64,000 nucleotides of DNA from Metridium senile (GCA_949775045.1 OX459108.1:6699961-6763960), one strand, 5' to 3'; numbered from the stretch's first letter, positions 22,093 to 34,943 are shown. A program made the numbers and translations. Notes: generated from the letters alone by a model not told the origin.

Positions 22093-25000
22093 ATGGCTGT
22101 GTTCAAGCTCTTGCTAGGGTTGGTTCTGTTTCTGGTTGTTTGTGTATCAGCAAAGAAATATAGCAATGATTTCACAAATGTAAGTAAATGCATCGAGTTA
22201 CACTATTTGACTTCAATACAACTATTTCTCATATGTACTTTTAAATTTACTTTCGCTGTTGGGACTCCTTCTTCTCAGTTCTATTGCTATTATTATCTGT
22301 TATGGCTCCTAGTTTTGCTCTTGTTGCTTCTGTTCTTTCTACTTTTTTTATGGCTTCTATCATCACTGTTGTCATACAATCTTTCATTCTGAAATTTTAT
22401 CAATTCTATTATTTCTTCAAGTTGTTTTGATAGCTATTTCTGTGCTTTAAAACGCTCAAATTGCTGTAAATGTTTCAAACATTTAATCGATAGTTACTGA
22501 ATTTAGTTGTTTTATTACTGACACGTTTGAAGCATCGCAGAGGAAACTAGAATGAATAGAGGGACAAAAAGACTTCGACAAATTGGTTAATATTTTATTG
22601 ATCCGATATTGATACATATTAGCAAACTGACCCTATACGTATCCCTGGAGTTTGTATATATAGCAGGACATGCAATGCGTTAACATAACATCGCCAATAA
22701 TGTATAATTCATCTCGTTAGAAAATACTTGTTTTTAAATATTTTATTTATATTTTCTTCAATATTTATTTTTAGGATCCCGAGTCAAAACCAATTCAAAT
22801 TGAAGGAAGTGGCACAAATGGAATGGAATTTGATTCAGGTAAATGCTATAATGTCTATATTTACAGCCATTTTCGTAAAGGTTGTACAGTCGTATCAAAG
22901 ATATGCCTATTGTTCTGTTGCAATCTCGACCTGTTGAAAAAAATGCGCGCTTATCAAAGTCTTTTGTTACTTCTTACCTATAATACCATATAGGGTAATT
23001 GCATTGTCTCAAGATTGCATACGGTATCTTTGATACGGTTGAACTATTGAAATCCATTTTGACTATTCTGAATCGGTCACGTGTGTCAAAAACTATTAAT
23101 CTCTGATATTTTATAATATAAACTAATGACAAAATCAGAGTTCTAACAAGTCAAGCTGAAAATATAACACATTATGGTGTTTAGAATAGTCAAAGTCAAA
23201 TCTCGCAGTATGACTTATGTTATTAAACTTTGTAGTATATAGCTAATTCAATTAACTTCGTCGCTGAAACAAGCCTAAAGCCTAATATTGAGAGCGAAAG
23301 TGGTCATGGGATTTTAAAATTGCATGAGTTTTCAAGATTCCTAAACCGTAATTTGTGTTTTTTGTTTCCACTGAGGAACACTTGCAAATACACGTTGAAT
23401 GTTTTACACGCTTTGCACGCCTCATTCGCCTCGATAAAAGATATCCCACGATCCCTTTCGGTCTGACGATTAGGCTTTAGGCATTATAAATCAGCGACAA
23501 AGTTAATTGAATTAGCTATATGAATATTGTAGATTATTTATTCTTAAGGGATTTTAATGAAACTGGATAATATTTTCTCCAAAGTCGTACATTTTGCATC
23601 GAAAATCTCTTTCTAATTACATCCATGCCTTAAATACTTTTTTTGAGACATTTAAATATGTCGACTGAATTTAGAGCATTTTGGGTAGAAATAATTAAGC
23701 AATTTAGCGTAAAGCTTTGACTCTTTTGAATTTGTCGACGACGCTAATTTTACAAAAATGCTTGAATTACAAGGTACACCTTTAAGGTGATTGGCTACTT
23801 TTGAACGTTCGATTCGAGCCCACGGTTTGCGCGCGCACAAAAACCGCTGAATAAAATACAAATTTTTATTTAGGAACCATACACGTTTTGGGCTTCAACA
23901 GGGCAAAACCCTCGAATTTTGCGCGGTACTCTATACTTTTGTTATGTTTAATTAAAAAACCTAATAAAATCTACGTTATATCAAAGTTTTTCAAAAAGTT
24001 AATTTTTCTAACATACAAAAAAATCGATTTTCGTAGTATTTTTTGTCCGACTTCATGCGAGTTTTGAAAGCACTGAAAGGACGAAATATGTCAGATCAAG
24101 TTATTTCTTTGTCTTTTATTCAAACCATCATGTTGTATTGTAGAATGAATCATTACCAGTCATTTGTGCTTGATATAGTATGAAAAAAAAACTATTTTCA
24201 TATTAGTTGTGATTTTTTCCATATCGCTTCAGTTTTCGCAGGTTTTTCTTCAAAATCTCGCGCGTAGGCGTTCATTAAATGCTGATTATCTCTGAAATGA
24301 GCTCGTGACACTCCATTTTTCTATTCATTTTTGGAATCAGCATTAAATTTCACATTAAAAAATCGTAGTTTAAAGAAATGTTTAACATTATTTCCAAAAG
24401 TAGCCAATCACCTTAACGCAACCAATTTGTTATATCTGCAAAAAGAGCAATATACTGGCTTTCATTGTCTGCAGTATAATTTATTTTATAATAAACTGTA
24501 CACAATTACTCTATTCTGATTGGACGAGAGGAGAACGATTAAATTGTAAATTGTACTCTGCAGAGTACCAATTAGTTTTTCAGTATATTGTAAATAAAAA
24601 TTCGCACGTTCTTAAATACAATTTGTAATTAATAGTTACGAGTGATGTTTTGAAAGTTCAAAATTGGACGATCCTGTGAAGAGAGTCCAATTTGAGAACT
24701 TTCAAAACATCACGAGTATCTTTTAATTACAAATTGTACAAGATCAATGCGATTTGTTATATATCAGAATCGAGTAATCTTGTACAGTGTAAAAAAGGCT
24801 CACGATCTTGTACAGTTTGTAATTAATAGATACTTTTAATGTTTTGAAAGTTTTCAAAATTGGACATATCTAAATGTTCGACCAACCTTGAAAACTTTTA
24901 AAACGTCACTCGTATCTATTTATTACAAATTTTACTCAAGATCGTGCAATTCCCTGTACTAATTTTCGTAGGTCGTGTTTTTACAATATTCATATCTACC

Positions 25001-28000
25001 CTTCAAAGTGTATTTACAACTTTGAATTTCAAGGTACAACGAATTACCAAGATGACGATGATGAAGCTACTGATAGTATGTCGGAAAGTGAGAAGAAGAA
25101 GTTACTTGAACTTCTCGAAAAGGAAGGACAACCAGGATGGCGCAAAGCTGCAATTGCAGAGGTATTTTTTAAAACACTCGTAACAAAAATATAACTTTTT
25201 CAAATTACATGCAATAACTTATTTTCCCTGCTTTCAATTTTAGTGGTAATTCTATATACCTTCAAACGAAATTAAAAAAGCAAAACAATGAAAAGCATAT
25301 ATCTAATTTAGTTTACATTGTGGCTAGAAATCGAAAAGAAAAAACATTGATCCCGAAGGGGGTAATGTAATGTATCCCATCGTGCTTTTATGCGAGTGAC
25401 ACTTTCAAAGTTTGCTTGAGGATCATGTCCAAAAAGTGAGAAACAAAATTAAAATACGATTGTGCATCTTGAACCCTTGTAAAATAACTACAATACTCGG
25501 GGTTCATAATATCTAGCACCACTGTACAATTTGACAAAAAGCGCATTTGCGTTGGGATAATATAGATTTGGAGTAAGTTTAAGTGTGGTTTTTGTTGTTT
25601 AGCGGTAGTATTTTTCCGTGCATGGCTTATAATTTTAATTTGCTTGTGTGTAATTTAGACTTGTGAAATTTATTATTTCATATTGATACCTTTTGGTCTG
25701 AAGATTGAGTTTCAGGATAATGTTTCCATCTAAATATAGTCGGAGCAACATTTCGCAGCCTTTTATTGATTTGTTTGTGTGTTTTCTATTTCTTTTACTT
25801 GCAATAAAGCGGTTAATTTTTCTTCGCTAAGTAAAGGAAGCCGTCCTTGATTGAAAGCAGCCATTTTCCCGCTCTCTGCTTGTGACGTAAGTCATCCAAT
25901 AATGTTTTAATTATTGGACGATTGACGTACGACCAAATTTGGTAAGCACATTAACCCGGCGAAATCGAACAATCATAAACGGAGAAATAATTTGAATAAA
26001 TATTAATTCAAACTATTGTACTATCAGTTATGCATGTATTAAAATGTTCTCCAGCATGAGTAGAAGTATTTAATAATATCATCATAATTTACCTACTTTG
26101 GAATGGCTCACCTTAAACAACAAATGTTTTTGCTGTAGGCCAAGAAAACTGGCGAGAAGATGAAAGTTGAGATTGCTGGTAAAAGTAAAGATTTAACAAA
26201 GAAGAGCAATTCAGGTATTTGAACAATATATATATATATTTTTTTTTTATTGTTTATTTATTTGTCACAATGATACAATTTTCAACAAATAAAGAGTATA
26301 TACAGGAGATGGAAGCAGAACTTTAGTCCTAATTGAATATCCTGCTCCTCCTTAAATATAACTAATAATAGAATTATACGTACAATGCGAAAAATATACT
26401 AACAAATACAGTATCTAGTAAAACTATCTCTTCCTCTTTGCTTTTCTTGAGTTGCATCAGTTGTACATCAGCAGTTTGGTCTTCCACTTGATCTTTTTTT
26501 GGCTTGAAATTGAGGTCACTCAGCAAAGCTTCAATTTTGCATGCTGGCCGTTGGCTCAAAACGAGCTCTTCCGCCCTTTAACAGGTCTTATTTTTCGTCC
26601 TGCTGGGTGACATGCCACCCTCCTCACTAACATAATGTTATAGTGGGGAGCCGGTTTAGTCGCCGACAACCCGACCATGCGGCAGGTGGTACTGGGTAAC
26701 AATGTTACCAGTAGCAGAGTCGCCAGTAGACCCTGACCTGACTCGTCCAACTTTTCAATTATTACTATTATCTTGAAATATTCAAAATATACAGCAAATC
26801 TCGTAAAATTCCCACTATTCCAATTCGCAATTGTTAAATTTTCTCAACTGTGAAGACGATGAGAATTAAAGGCCCGGGTAACTTTTGAACCGGTCGTATT
26901 ATCCTTTTAGCGGGATAATCATAAGATGACGTCATGTAGAAGCGCAGGCATGATACCAAGACTACCACTACTATCACTTTAGTTGCAATAAATAATGCTG
27001 GGAGGTTCCTCGTTTGTTTGTACGTAGTTGTTAAAAATAAAAGTGATGTTAATTGACTGTTTTTAATTATCTTTCAGAACTCCCCACAGCACTTATATCT
27101 AAAGTCCAAAGCAAGATGTCTTTATTCGAAGGTCCATTGGCAAAAAGTGTAAAAGGCTCCATTTCAGGCCTGACGAAGAAATGGTCCAGTCTAGACGATG
27201 ATCAAAGAGATGGTATCGCAGGAACACTTGGGGTCATATCAAGCAACATCGAAAAGTTTGCAGGGGCCAGAGACAATCCCGTCGGAGCAATACAAGGAGC
27301 CATCGATATCATTGGTTCGATAGCGAGTAACTTTGGACCGAAAGGCCAATTGATTAGCATGGGACTTGGCTTTGTCTCTGCCTTATTGGGCTTGTTTGGT
27401 AAGGGTCCAAAGCCAAAACCCTTAGATCAAATTGTCAGAGAGGAAATAAACCAAGCCTTGTCTGAATATCGTGACCAGGAACTTACCGATAAGGCAAAAG
27501 GTTTGGTAACAGCATTTGGTTCTTCGAAGGCATACTTGGATGGTGTTGCATCTTCTGGAAAACTATTGGGCGTAGATGAGATGCAGATTGCTTCATCTAG
27601 AGTTCCTATGACTCAGGGATCAATGTTCATGGGTGAGCTGTTGACAGTGATCAGTGACATGTTTTCAAAGAACAAGCAGGAGGATGCTACGAAGTGCATC
27701 AAATATTGTGAGCTCTATGCTCAGCTCACTGCAATACGAGACATGATACTTACACAGTTTATATCCTTGGCCTCTGACGACAAACTGCTTGAAGCTGACG
27801 TATTGGGGCTAATAGGATACAGAAATAATTTTCGACTTGGAGCAAAGATTATCTTCGAAAAACTTTATACTGTAGACTATGGCAGCATGATTTTACCTTA
27901 TTTTGATCCAGACATCAGTGTCACAACCGACGCTTACGCCACTTCTGTCTTGAATTTGGGAAAGTACGATCGATCATTGGCTGGGTTATATTGTCTTCAG

Positions 28001-30069
28001 GCATCTAATAAGTATGACCTTGATTGGCAGAGAAAGTATAGTATCTTCAAGTTGGATGGTAAACCTTATGTTACGATAGCAAGTCGAAGTAACGACAATT
28101 GCTACTGGAAACTTGTACCTCACGGAAGCAACACCTACAGCATCGTAAACAAATACAAGTGTGACCAAAAGTACGATTATTGTGGTGCGATGCTATCGTG
28201 GGACGGAGTGGATGGCATTGGCTATGTAAACATCGACCATAAAGACCCGATATTGTGGGAAATAAATGGTTTTAACTATAGGAGGTAAGAGTCTTCAACT
28301 ACAATACGTAAAAGTGATCTCGCGGGCTTATTCAATCACATACGGACATTAACACCCGTGTCTTAGATACCTCAATGTTATCCAAATACACTCGTCTAAA
28401 TTTCCAATTTCAACTTATTCCCCAAGAAAATTGTTTGGGGAAAACCGATTGTGGCATTACCAAGTCACCTAATCATAAACATATGACTGCAGGCGGTATT
28501 GATTTATTGCACATCTTTTTTATAGGATTAGAAGCAAATGGGGCTGTAATTCTGGTAACTCGTATTGCAATAAAGAGCTAAGGATGTTAACAAGAACAAA
28601 ATGGAACGGCAATATAATGATACCTTCGAAAATGTCTTTGTCTGTTGGTCAGCTGGCTGCAAGCGATGGAAAATACTACTGGAGGCTACGAAAGGTGAGT
28701 TTTGCTGACTTTCATAAATGTTTTGTGGTACATTTTATGACTGGCTAATTCAATTACGGATGTCGAAGAAGAGAAACCTAAAAACTAATCTTAAGACCGA
28801 AAATGATCACAGGATATATACCACCCAGGCCAATGAGTTGAGTGAAACATTTATCATGCCCCCCCCCCCCCCCCCCCCCCCCCAAAAAAAAACAGAAATA
28901 ACGGTTCAGACATATTAAACCCTTGTGATAGACTGAAAATCCCATGACCCTTTTGGGTTATTAGACTTTCGGCTTTTTCAGCAACAACTGTACTGGAATT
29001 AGTTATATAGAAAATACAGAAAGTTAAAGTCAGTAAAAGTTCTCAACATTTCTTACGAGCGGACGATCTGTATGGGATATGCAGTGGATGGTCGAACACG
29101 AGTCACTGGATATGTCGGACGTATCGCACACATTGGACACGAATATTGTATAATGCTTATGAAATTCCAACATAAGTTCTTTCATGTTTTACTAAAATTG
29201 TCAACATAAAAGTAAATCTGGCCGACAAAAATTATTGTTGAAATTTATACGCAATTCAGCACGAATCTGTATGAGATATATGGGATGTATATTTGAGAGC
29301 ATCCTGAATATGACCAGAACACTATAAGAGACAAACGTAAAAAAATGTTAATAATGAATCCTGACTGCAATTTCAGAATTCTTAATACTATAAGAGGTTC
29401 TTTTTTGAATTTTTGACATTTGACTTTTGTTTTTTTAAACCCATTTAAAGAACTCGCAGAATGTGTTTTATTGAATTAAAAACTCGGTTATAATTTATTG
29501 AAGAAGTTTGTACTTTATTAAATACTGATCCTTTGTTTTCAATATTACGTGAAATTGCTTACAAAAAATAAAATACAAGACTGGAATAGTTCCATAGTTT
29601 TAACCAACTCAATACTCTTTAAGTAAAGTTCATATTTTTGTTTTTGTTTCAGCGAACCTAGAGCTGCTTGAAGTGTTTCTTACCCAAGGTAAGGGAATAA
29701 TCAAATTTGCGTAAACACAATGCAACTGCTTTCGGTCGTGCAATCGCCGTTTGCCATTCACCATTCACTCGGTCAGCCCGTTTTGAAATACATGTATACA
29801 AAGAAATATAGAGACAATACAAGCTAGACCGGTTGAACATTTCAATACGTATTGGCATACATATAAACGTACATTTAATTAATAAACTTACAAACTATGA
29901 TGTCCTTGTTTTTTTATAAAAGACTCTGCAAGATGACTTGTTTAATAGAATATGATACTGAATAGAACTTTATTTTTTTGCAGATGTCTTCGCTGGATAT
30001 GATGCATTACTAAAGACTGGATATTACGAGTTCTTACAGAATTGTTTAGAGTTTAACTTAGGCAAATAA
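22093..30069 (+). CDS. Secreted jellyfish-toxin-like (CfTX/CrTX-type) protein, copy 2
   Basis: Exons: 22093-22179, 22775-22838, 25034-25161, 26139-26214, 27078-28284, 28526-28694, 29060-29147 (least sure), 29653-29688, 29984-30069; the total of 1941 nt gives 646 residues. Exon 2 is three bases shorter than in copy 1 (one alanine lost). Exon 5 differs from copy 1 at two residues (Thr for Ala near residue 255, Ile for Thr near 499). The upstream side of exon 7 has lost about 110 bp, leaving a pyrimidine-richer sequence before the proposed acceptor, and two residues in exon 7 differ (Arg and Ile for Leu). Exon 8 is open, unlike copy 1. The signal peptide has Gly for Val at residue 9. The product would be secreted or loaded into a secretory organelle; function is inferred from resemblance to cnidarian pore-forming toxins. 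Confidence 0.8.
23238..23520. mobile_element. TA-type MITE in intron 2 of gene 2
   Basis: The ends TATAGCTAATTCAATTAACTT and AAGTTAATTGAATTAGCTATA are inverted repeats, and pairing continues inward (CAAGCCTAAAGCCTAAT against ATTAGGCTTTAGGCATT, then GCGAAAGTGG against CCCTTTCGG). U1 has the uninterrupted site GAGTATATAAATATTG. TA duplication and long arms fit a Tc1/mariner-type MITE of about 283 bp. Only in U2. Confidence 0.8.
24604..24947. repeat. Double hairpin in intron 2 (U2)
   Basis: Same pair of stem-loops as in U1, here with an extra stretch (TATCTTTTAATTACAAATTG) after the first stem. Confidence 0.6.
26225..26753 (-). mobile_element. 3' fragment of a retroelement in intron 4 (U2)
   Basis: Same fragment as in U1, preceded by a shorter TA run. 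Both minus-strand frames are still open (26750-26556 and 26559-26374). Confidence 0.4.
28741..29010. mobile_element. Decayed TA-type MITE in intron 6 (U2) with a 25-C run
   Basis: As in U1; the C run is at 28859-28883 and is preceded by ATCATG, a variant shared with U3 but not with U1 or U4. Confidence 0.55.
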
Positions 30070-30070
30070 A
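30065..30070 (+). promoter_or_regulatory. Polyadenylation signal of gene 2
   Basis: AATAAA overlapping the TAA stop. Confidence 0.5.
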
Positions 30071-31366
30071 ATGAACATGAATTAAATGTTTCCTTGTATT
30101 CACTTCTATACCTTTAAACTTATTTCGTATTATCATATGATCCGTATTTTTCCCGGCGCACGCTCTTAAGAAAACCTTCGGAAAAAGTTACGTGATGGGG
30201 TCCGAACGGATTTTTTCACCTGGTCCGTACAAACACGTACGGACCCGCTACTCGAAACATCACAACAAAAATGGCGCGCGCCGGGCAAAATACGGGTCAT
30301 ATGATAAAAAACTTATTGACTGAGTTAGGTCGTGCCTTACGGGAAAATATTTGGCTCTTGGTCATTTGTACTTACCTGGCTGCGCTTGGTCCGTACGTCG
30401 TGACCGCCAGCCAAATATTTTCCCGTACGGCCCTCTCACTCAGTCATATAAGTACTTACTTATTCCAAAACAACCATTATATAACATTCCACTAGACGCC
30501 AACGTCAATGGAATAAAAGCTGGTAACAAGCGGTTTCTGAGTCATGGTGATTACGTATTTATCACATAAATTTTTTCTATTGCATGCTTTAGTTAATTGG
30601 CTCTTTAACAATGCACACAATGTATGGAGCATGCGTTTAGAGCAAGCTGACTTTTGAATTTGTTTTAATTAGCTATAAAGACATACGGTTTGCGCGGCTG
30701 CTAGCGCTTGAAGAAAATGATATTTGGACTGCTCCTTCGACAGTTGTTTATTGTGTGAAATTTTCGTATGTTACCAAAGAAATGCTCGATCTCTTAGCAG
30801 TATGTATATCTTTTTGGCCCTTTTAGCATGTTTGTAGTCGTTGTGCAGTGAATTTTTAAATTTAGTTGCTTATTAGTAAGTTGTGTAGGCATTTTCAAAA
30901 TGGTTTATGGTGACTCATAGAAAACCTCCACATCATGCGGTGTGATATAATGAAATTGAATTAGTGAATGATATGAATGATTATCGTTTCTGAATGAATT
31001 TTTGTTACTCGATGCCTGGTTAGAGATATATACAGTCATTTGAAAAAACGTTGTCGCCGACCGGTTTTGCGAATACGCGACTAGACCTAAAAAGGATTAT
31101 GGGTAGAAATCACTGAAGCAATTAGCTGCATATATTATCAACATCTTGAGATCTCAGTGCCTTGCTTCTATAAGATTTACGCTGGCTATTGATTTGGATG
31201 ACACAAAACCTTTGTATGAAAACTGAAGTAGTAGCTATTTACTTGTCGATATCTCCACGTCTATACAACGGTTTAATTCTTTGCACGCAAAGGCACACAT
31301 TCATTTATGTACTCGCTCTATTTCAGCATATTCTTTAGCGCGTGCTAAAAATAAAAATGTATTGCT
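30071..31366. other. Intergenic spacer downstream of gene 2
   Basis: Holds foldback FB-C; otherwise no gene recognised. The 74-codon frame beginning MARAGQ at 30271 runs through the foldback arm and is not a credible gene. Confidence 0.6.
30318..30445. mobile_element. Foldback element FB-C (U2 copy)
   Basis: Arms GACTGAGTTAGGTCGTGCC plus TTACGGGAAAATATTTGGCT on the left against AGCCAAATATTTTCCCGTA plus CGGCCCTCTCACTCAGTC on the right, about 39 bp each. More complete than in U1. Confidence 0.7.
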
Positions 31367-31696
31367 TCAGTGATTTTTACCCATACTCCCGCTTGAGCTA
31401 GTCGCGTAGTCGAGGAGCCGGTAAGCAACAAATGACTGTATTTCGTGACCACCACCAAACGTTGGGCCATAGTCTGTGCTGGAATAAACAGCTTTCTGTT
31501 TTCTTGCACTGACCAGCTCTACTTTCTTTGGTTGATATCCATTGTTCCCATACAAGTGGAATAACAACGATTTGCTTGAGTACGAGTAGCCACCACCTAA
31601 CAAGGAAGTATTCATGGTCAAACAAGCAAACGAATGACCAAACGAATGAATCGAACGAACTCGCGAACGAACAAATTCAGCAACAACAAAAAACAA
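31367..31696 (-). pseudogene. TLDc-domain exon remnant (U2 copy, frame intact)
   Basis: The minus-strand frame of 109 codons contains, after an acceptor-like CCTTGTTAG ending about 31597, a stretch fitting the TLDc fold: SYSSKS, YGNNGYQPKKVELV and the diagnostic YGPTFGGGHEI. Only part of the domain is present; the sequence stops matching after GGGHEI and ends about 30 codons later. TLDc domains occur in oxidation-resistance proteins and in many anthozoan proteins. No partner exons seen, so probably a stranded exon rather than a gene. The 40 codons before the acceptor are likely intronic. Confidence 0.6.
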
Positions 31697-32658
31697 ACAT
31701 CGGCATTACACTATACTATGTGCTAATGTCTCGACTACTTGTTGCGAGGAAGCGATTTCCGACAAGAACAGGACTGCACTTTGATACCCTTTGCGTACAT
31801 ATTGCGGGTCACGTGCAGCGATTTTGCTTATTTGCATATTATTATCCGAACGCCTGTAATTATTTATGCTGATTAACTTTGAGAAATTACAAAGAACAAT
31901 GTTAAATTCGTATTTCCATTCTCGCGAACAAGAACGAAAAAGCGCCAAGTAAAATAGAACTTAAAAAATAAAAGTAATAATACAACGATAGTTTTGTTTT
32001 TTTCTCTCTTTACCTCTTAGCTCTTGATCGATATACCGATTTCATTTGAGTGAATATAGTGTCGAAATTAAATGGCGTCCTCTTGTATGGAAAGTATGAT
32101 AATGGATGAAGAAATGCCATTGTGTGGCTTCGTATGCCCCTTTAAAAAAGTTAACATCGGACATTTGATGTACATTTACGACTTAAAATAAGTCCTGGAT
32201 TGTTTTCTTTCGAATTTGAATGTAACATTTGACTTCTGAAATATCTATGCAGTCACTGTGTATGCGATTTTTGCCTGTAAAATTCTACATCGATAAACAC
32301 GTGATCAAGAAACGAGTCAAAGGTACCATCATTTCCGGCAATCAACCTCTTGGTGATAAAACAACTTGTTTTTCGTTGATAAATGTAAGTATGTTAGGGA
32401 GCACATATATACAAATCTAATTGTATTTGATTGAAACTGCCGTTCAAGTCGTTAAAACAGTCGTTAGAATTTTGCCGGCTATTTGGATACCGTGACCGTG
32501 GTCAAGATATCATAAAAAGCCACCCGCCCGCGGAACCAATCAAATTGCAGGATTTGACAGGATACCGTCCGCTCACGCACGAAAAAAAAAAAAAATACAG
32601 TTATTCTAACACATGCTCTGATTTTGAATTTAAGACCTGCATTTGCCAAGTTAGTCAT
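31697..32658. other. Spacer between the TLDc remnant and foldback FB-D (U2)
   Basis: No gene recognised. A poly-A run near 32583 follows a stretch (32420-32580) that is conserved in all units and open for about 50 codons; I do not recognise its translation. Confidence 0.6.
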
Positions 32659-32897
32659 TTACACCTACTTGCAGTAAGGTTGTCATACAAAAATATACAT
32701 TTGTTATAAAGAAAATAGAACATTTGTGATTTAGTACGATAGGAATTGATTAAAAGACAAAAGAAGATCACTTAAGCTGAACTCTCTCTTTTGTCTTTTA
32801 ATTAATTCCTTTCCACTAAATCACAAATGTTCTATTTTCTTTGTGAAATTAAAATGTTCTATTTTGTATGACAACCTTATTGCAAGTAGCTAGGTGT
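32659..32897. mobile_element. Foldback element FB-D at the U2/U3 boundary
   Basis: The left arm (TACACCTACTTGCAGTAAGG, then TTGTCATACAAAAATA) pairs with the right arm (TATTTTGTATGACAACC, then TTATTGCAAGTAGCTAGGTG) and the pairing continues to a central AAAGACAAAAGA hairpin; total about 240 bp. No coding sequence. Confidence 0.75.
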
Positions 32898-33047
32898 ACA
32901 CACATATTTGAGAGTTTTGAAATTTTGAAATATCAATGCACATTTATTTGAGATTTTAGACACACACTAAAAGTCTTAAATTCTTAAAACTTAAGGAATT
33001 GACTATTCTAACCTTTAATTAACGCAAATGAAATCTTGCGAATTGAT

Positions 33048-33116
33048 CCTACCGAGCCTCGAAACCTCAACCCTTCGCATCTTACAGTCCGTTCACTTAC
33101 CACTATGCTATCAGGT
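33048..33116 (-). repeat. tRNA-derived SINE head S1 (U3 copy)
   Basis: A and B boxes on the minus strand; one B-box base is changed (GGTTTCGAGG). Confidence 0.45.
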
Positions 33117-33283
33117 ATTTCGTTGACAATAAAGGAATTTTAAGAAGCTTTATCTCAGCACAGCTATTGTTCGACGTTAATTTGATGCAAATATAAATTA
33201 CTCGATATAAATTAAATCCGATTATTTGAGTTCCTATTTCCAGAAATTTTGCATTGAAACAATAAAAGATGGGGTAATGGGGT

Positions 33284-33388
33284 TAACTGACAACTGACAA
33301 ATGGCCAAAAATGCCACTGACAACTGACAAACGAGGCTATTTTGTACTGACAACTGACATTCAAAATAGTAACTGACAACTGACTTAT
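33284..33388. repeat. TGACAACTGACA cluster (U3, four copies)
   Basis: Four copies of CTGACAACTGAC; a remnant ACAACTGACACTAGGA at about 33502 shows that the second block present in U2 has been deleted. Confidence 0.8.
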
Positions 33389-33956
33389 TTTGTTTCTCAT
33401 TAAAAATGTAGAGATCGTGACAGATAGAATCGTAAAGATTCGTTAGCCTGTGTACAGCCGTCCCCACCCCTCTCCTCCTTCTTAGGGACGTCTTATTGCT
33501 AAAACAACTGACACTAGGAACCCCTCCCCCCATTACCACCCTCATAAAAATAGGGTTTGGTTACTTTTTCAACAACTTCAAACGCACGGGCTCGGGTTTG
33601 CATTGAAATTCAAGACCTCGGCCTCGGCCTCTAAACTTCTTTACTTGGAGTGCCAACTCTCTAGAACAGAACGTAGTGATAGCGAATACCTTGGCAAACA
33701 TTAGGTCAAGAAATATTGCGTTCGGTTTCAGCGGGAACGAGTTAAAAAACTGAAGAAAACACACCAATTTTTCGCCATTTTCATATCCAATATCGAAGCA
33801 CATGGTCTTCACGTGATCTTCCCTGTACTCCCTGTCAAATTGATGATAACGTCGATCATCGTCAATCATTAAAAAAGAAAATTATTATTATCGAGCTTCG
33901 GTAGTTCCTTCAGCTAGAAGTAAAGCTGGTCTCCCAGGAAGCCGACGGTGCGCTCT

Positions 33957-33973
33957 TTTCCCCCCTCTTTCCA

Positions 33974-34005
<32 letters not shown>

Positions 34006-34122
34006 TACTCAAAGCTACACTGATTGGAAAGAAGTCGAAACAAGTGTGAGGCCACTGAGGATCGAACTCGTGACCTCTCGCTCCGAAACCCGCGCACTAA
34101 CCAACTTAGCTACTCTTGTTCC
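33957..34122 (-). repeat. tRNA-derived SINE S2 (U3 copy)
   Basis: Same A box, B box and body as in U2. Confidence 0.65.
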
Positions 34123-34321
34123 TAAAAATAACCACAAGGTCTGGTAGTGAGACCGCAAAGGCCATCAGGGTATTATTGTCCACTTTGTCTAAAATCGCTG
34201 GTTTGTTATGACTAATTTGCAATGAAGACCTGAATACCTCTTTCGTATGTATTATCAACCAAAAGGCGAGGCAGATTTTGCTTGTTAGAGAAAGTTGCAA
34301 CTGTTCAATAAGGGGCGTTTT

Positions 34322-34545
34322 TTACGGTCGGTTTCGATCATTGTAGGAGTCATGCAAAGGATTTATACATGGGCGCTTAGAGATTTAAAATTTGTGTTGC
34401 TATGTTCAATCTCGTTCATTGCGCTCTCTCGTCAGATATCGAATTGGAAGTTCGAAGATATTATATTTGTTTCATATAAGGGCCCGGGCAAACGTTTTCA
34501 ACATTTGCCTCAACATTCAACGTTCGATTTATTTGAATGGCAATG
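34322..34545. repeat. Left copy of a 224-bp direct repeat flanking the retroelement fragment
   Basis: TTACGGTCGGTTTCGATCATTG through GGCAATG; it includes the first 66 bases of an FB-A element. Its variant bases (TTTCGATC) match U4 and U5. Confidence 0.75.
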
Positions 34546-34943
34546 ATGAAGATTGTAGATAAGTTTTGTTTGTCCGTTGGAGTCTTGTGTCCTGTTCCAG
34601 CTCTTTATACTTCTCGAGTTCGATACCATGCACTTATAGCTTGATTCCGTATAGGTTCGTGAATTAGGACCAGGCTCAGACGCTACATCTCCGCACAGGA
34701 GTAGCAATCCTATAACATAACCACCAGGGCTTGAAAAATCACGAGTGTGCCAACTTCTCTTGATGTTTGGCGCTTTTTGACAGAAGCTCGGCTTGCAGAA
34801 CTTCCACAGTTTAGAGATGATGTCCTTCGATGAATTATGGTTCAAATATTGTTGCGAAGTAAGAAGAGTTAGTTGTACAGCGATGATAAGCAAAATGGAG
34901 CTAGCACGAAAGCGTCCGGACGCCATGTTGCTTGCTTGCCTGC
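34546..34943 (-). mobile_element. Non-LTR retrotransposon 5' fragment with a 2A-like motif
   Basis: A minus-strand frame starting with ATG at 34926 has a hydrophobic N-terminus, then LLLLCGDVASEPGPN, which resembles the 2A-like (D-V/I-E-x-N-P-G-P) motif found at the start of some non-LTR retrotransposon proteins, and then SNSRSIKSW, like the NARSIKN at the start of their AP-endonuclease domain. The element is cut soon after that; the rest of the endonuclease and the reverse transcriptase are absent. The two changed motif positions (Ala for Glu, Glu for Asn) make 2A activity doubtful. Only in U3. Confidence 0.65.

Larger units (their letters stand above)
18467..32897. repeat. Tandem array unit U2 (14.4 kb)
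   Basis: Second copy of the large repeat. Specific to U2: a TA-type MITE in gene intron 2 (23238-23520), the longest TGACAACTGACA cluster, and a deletion just before exon 7. Confidence 0.85.
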
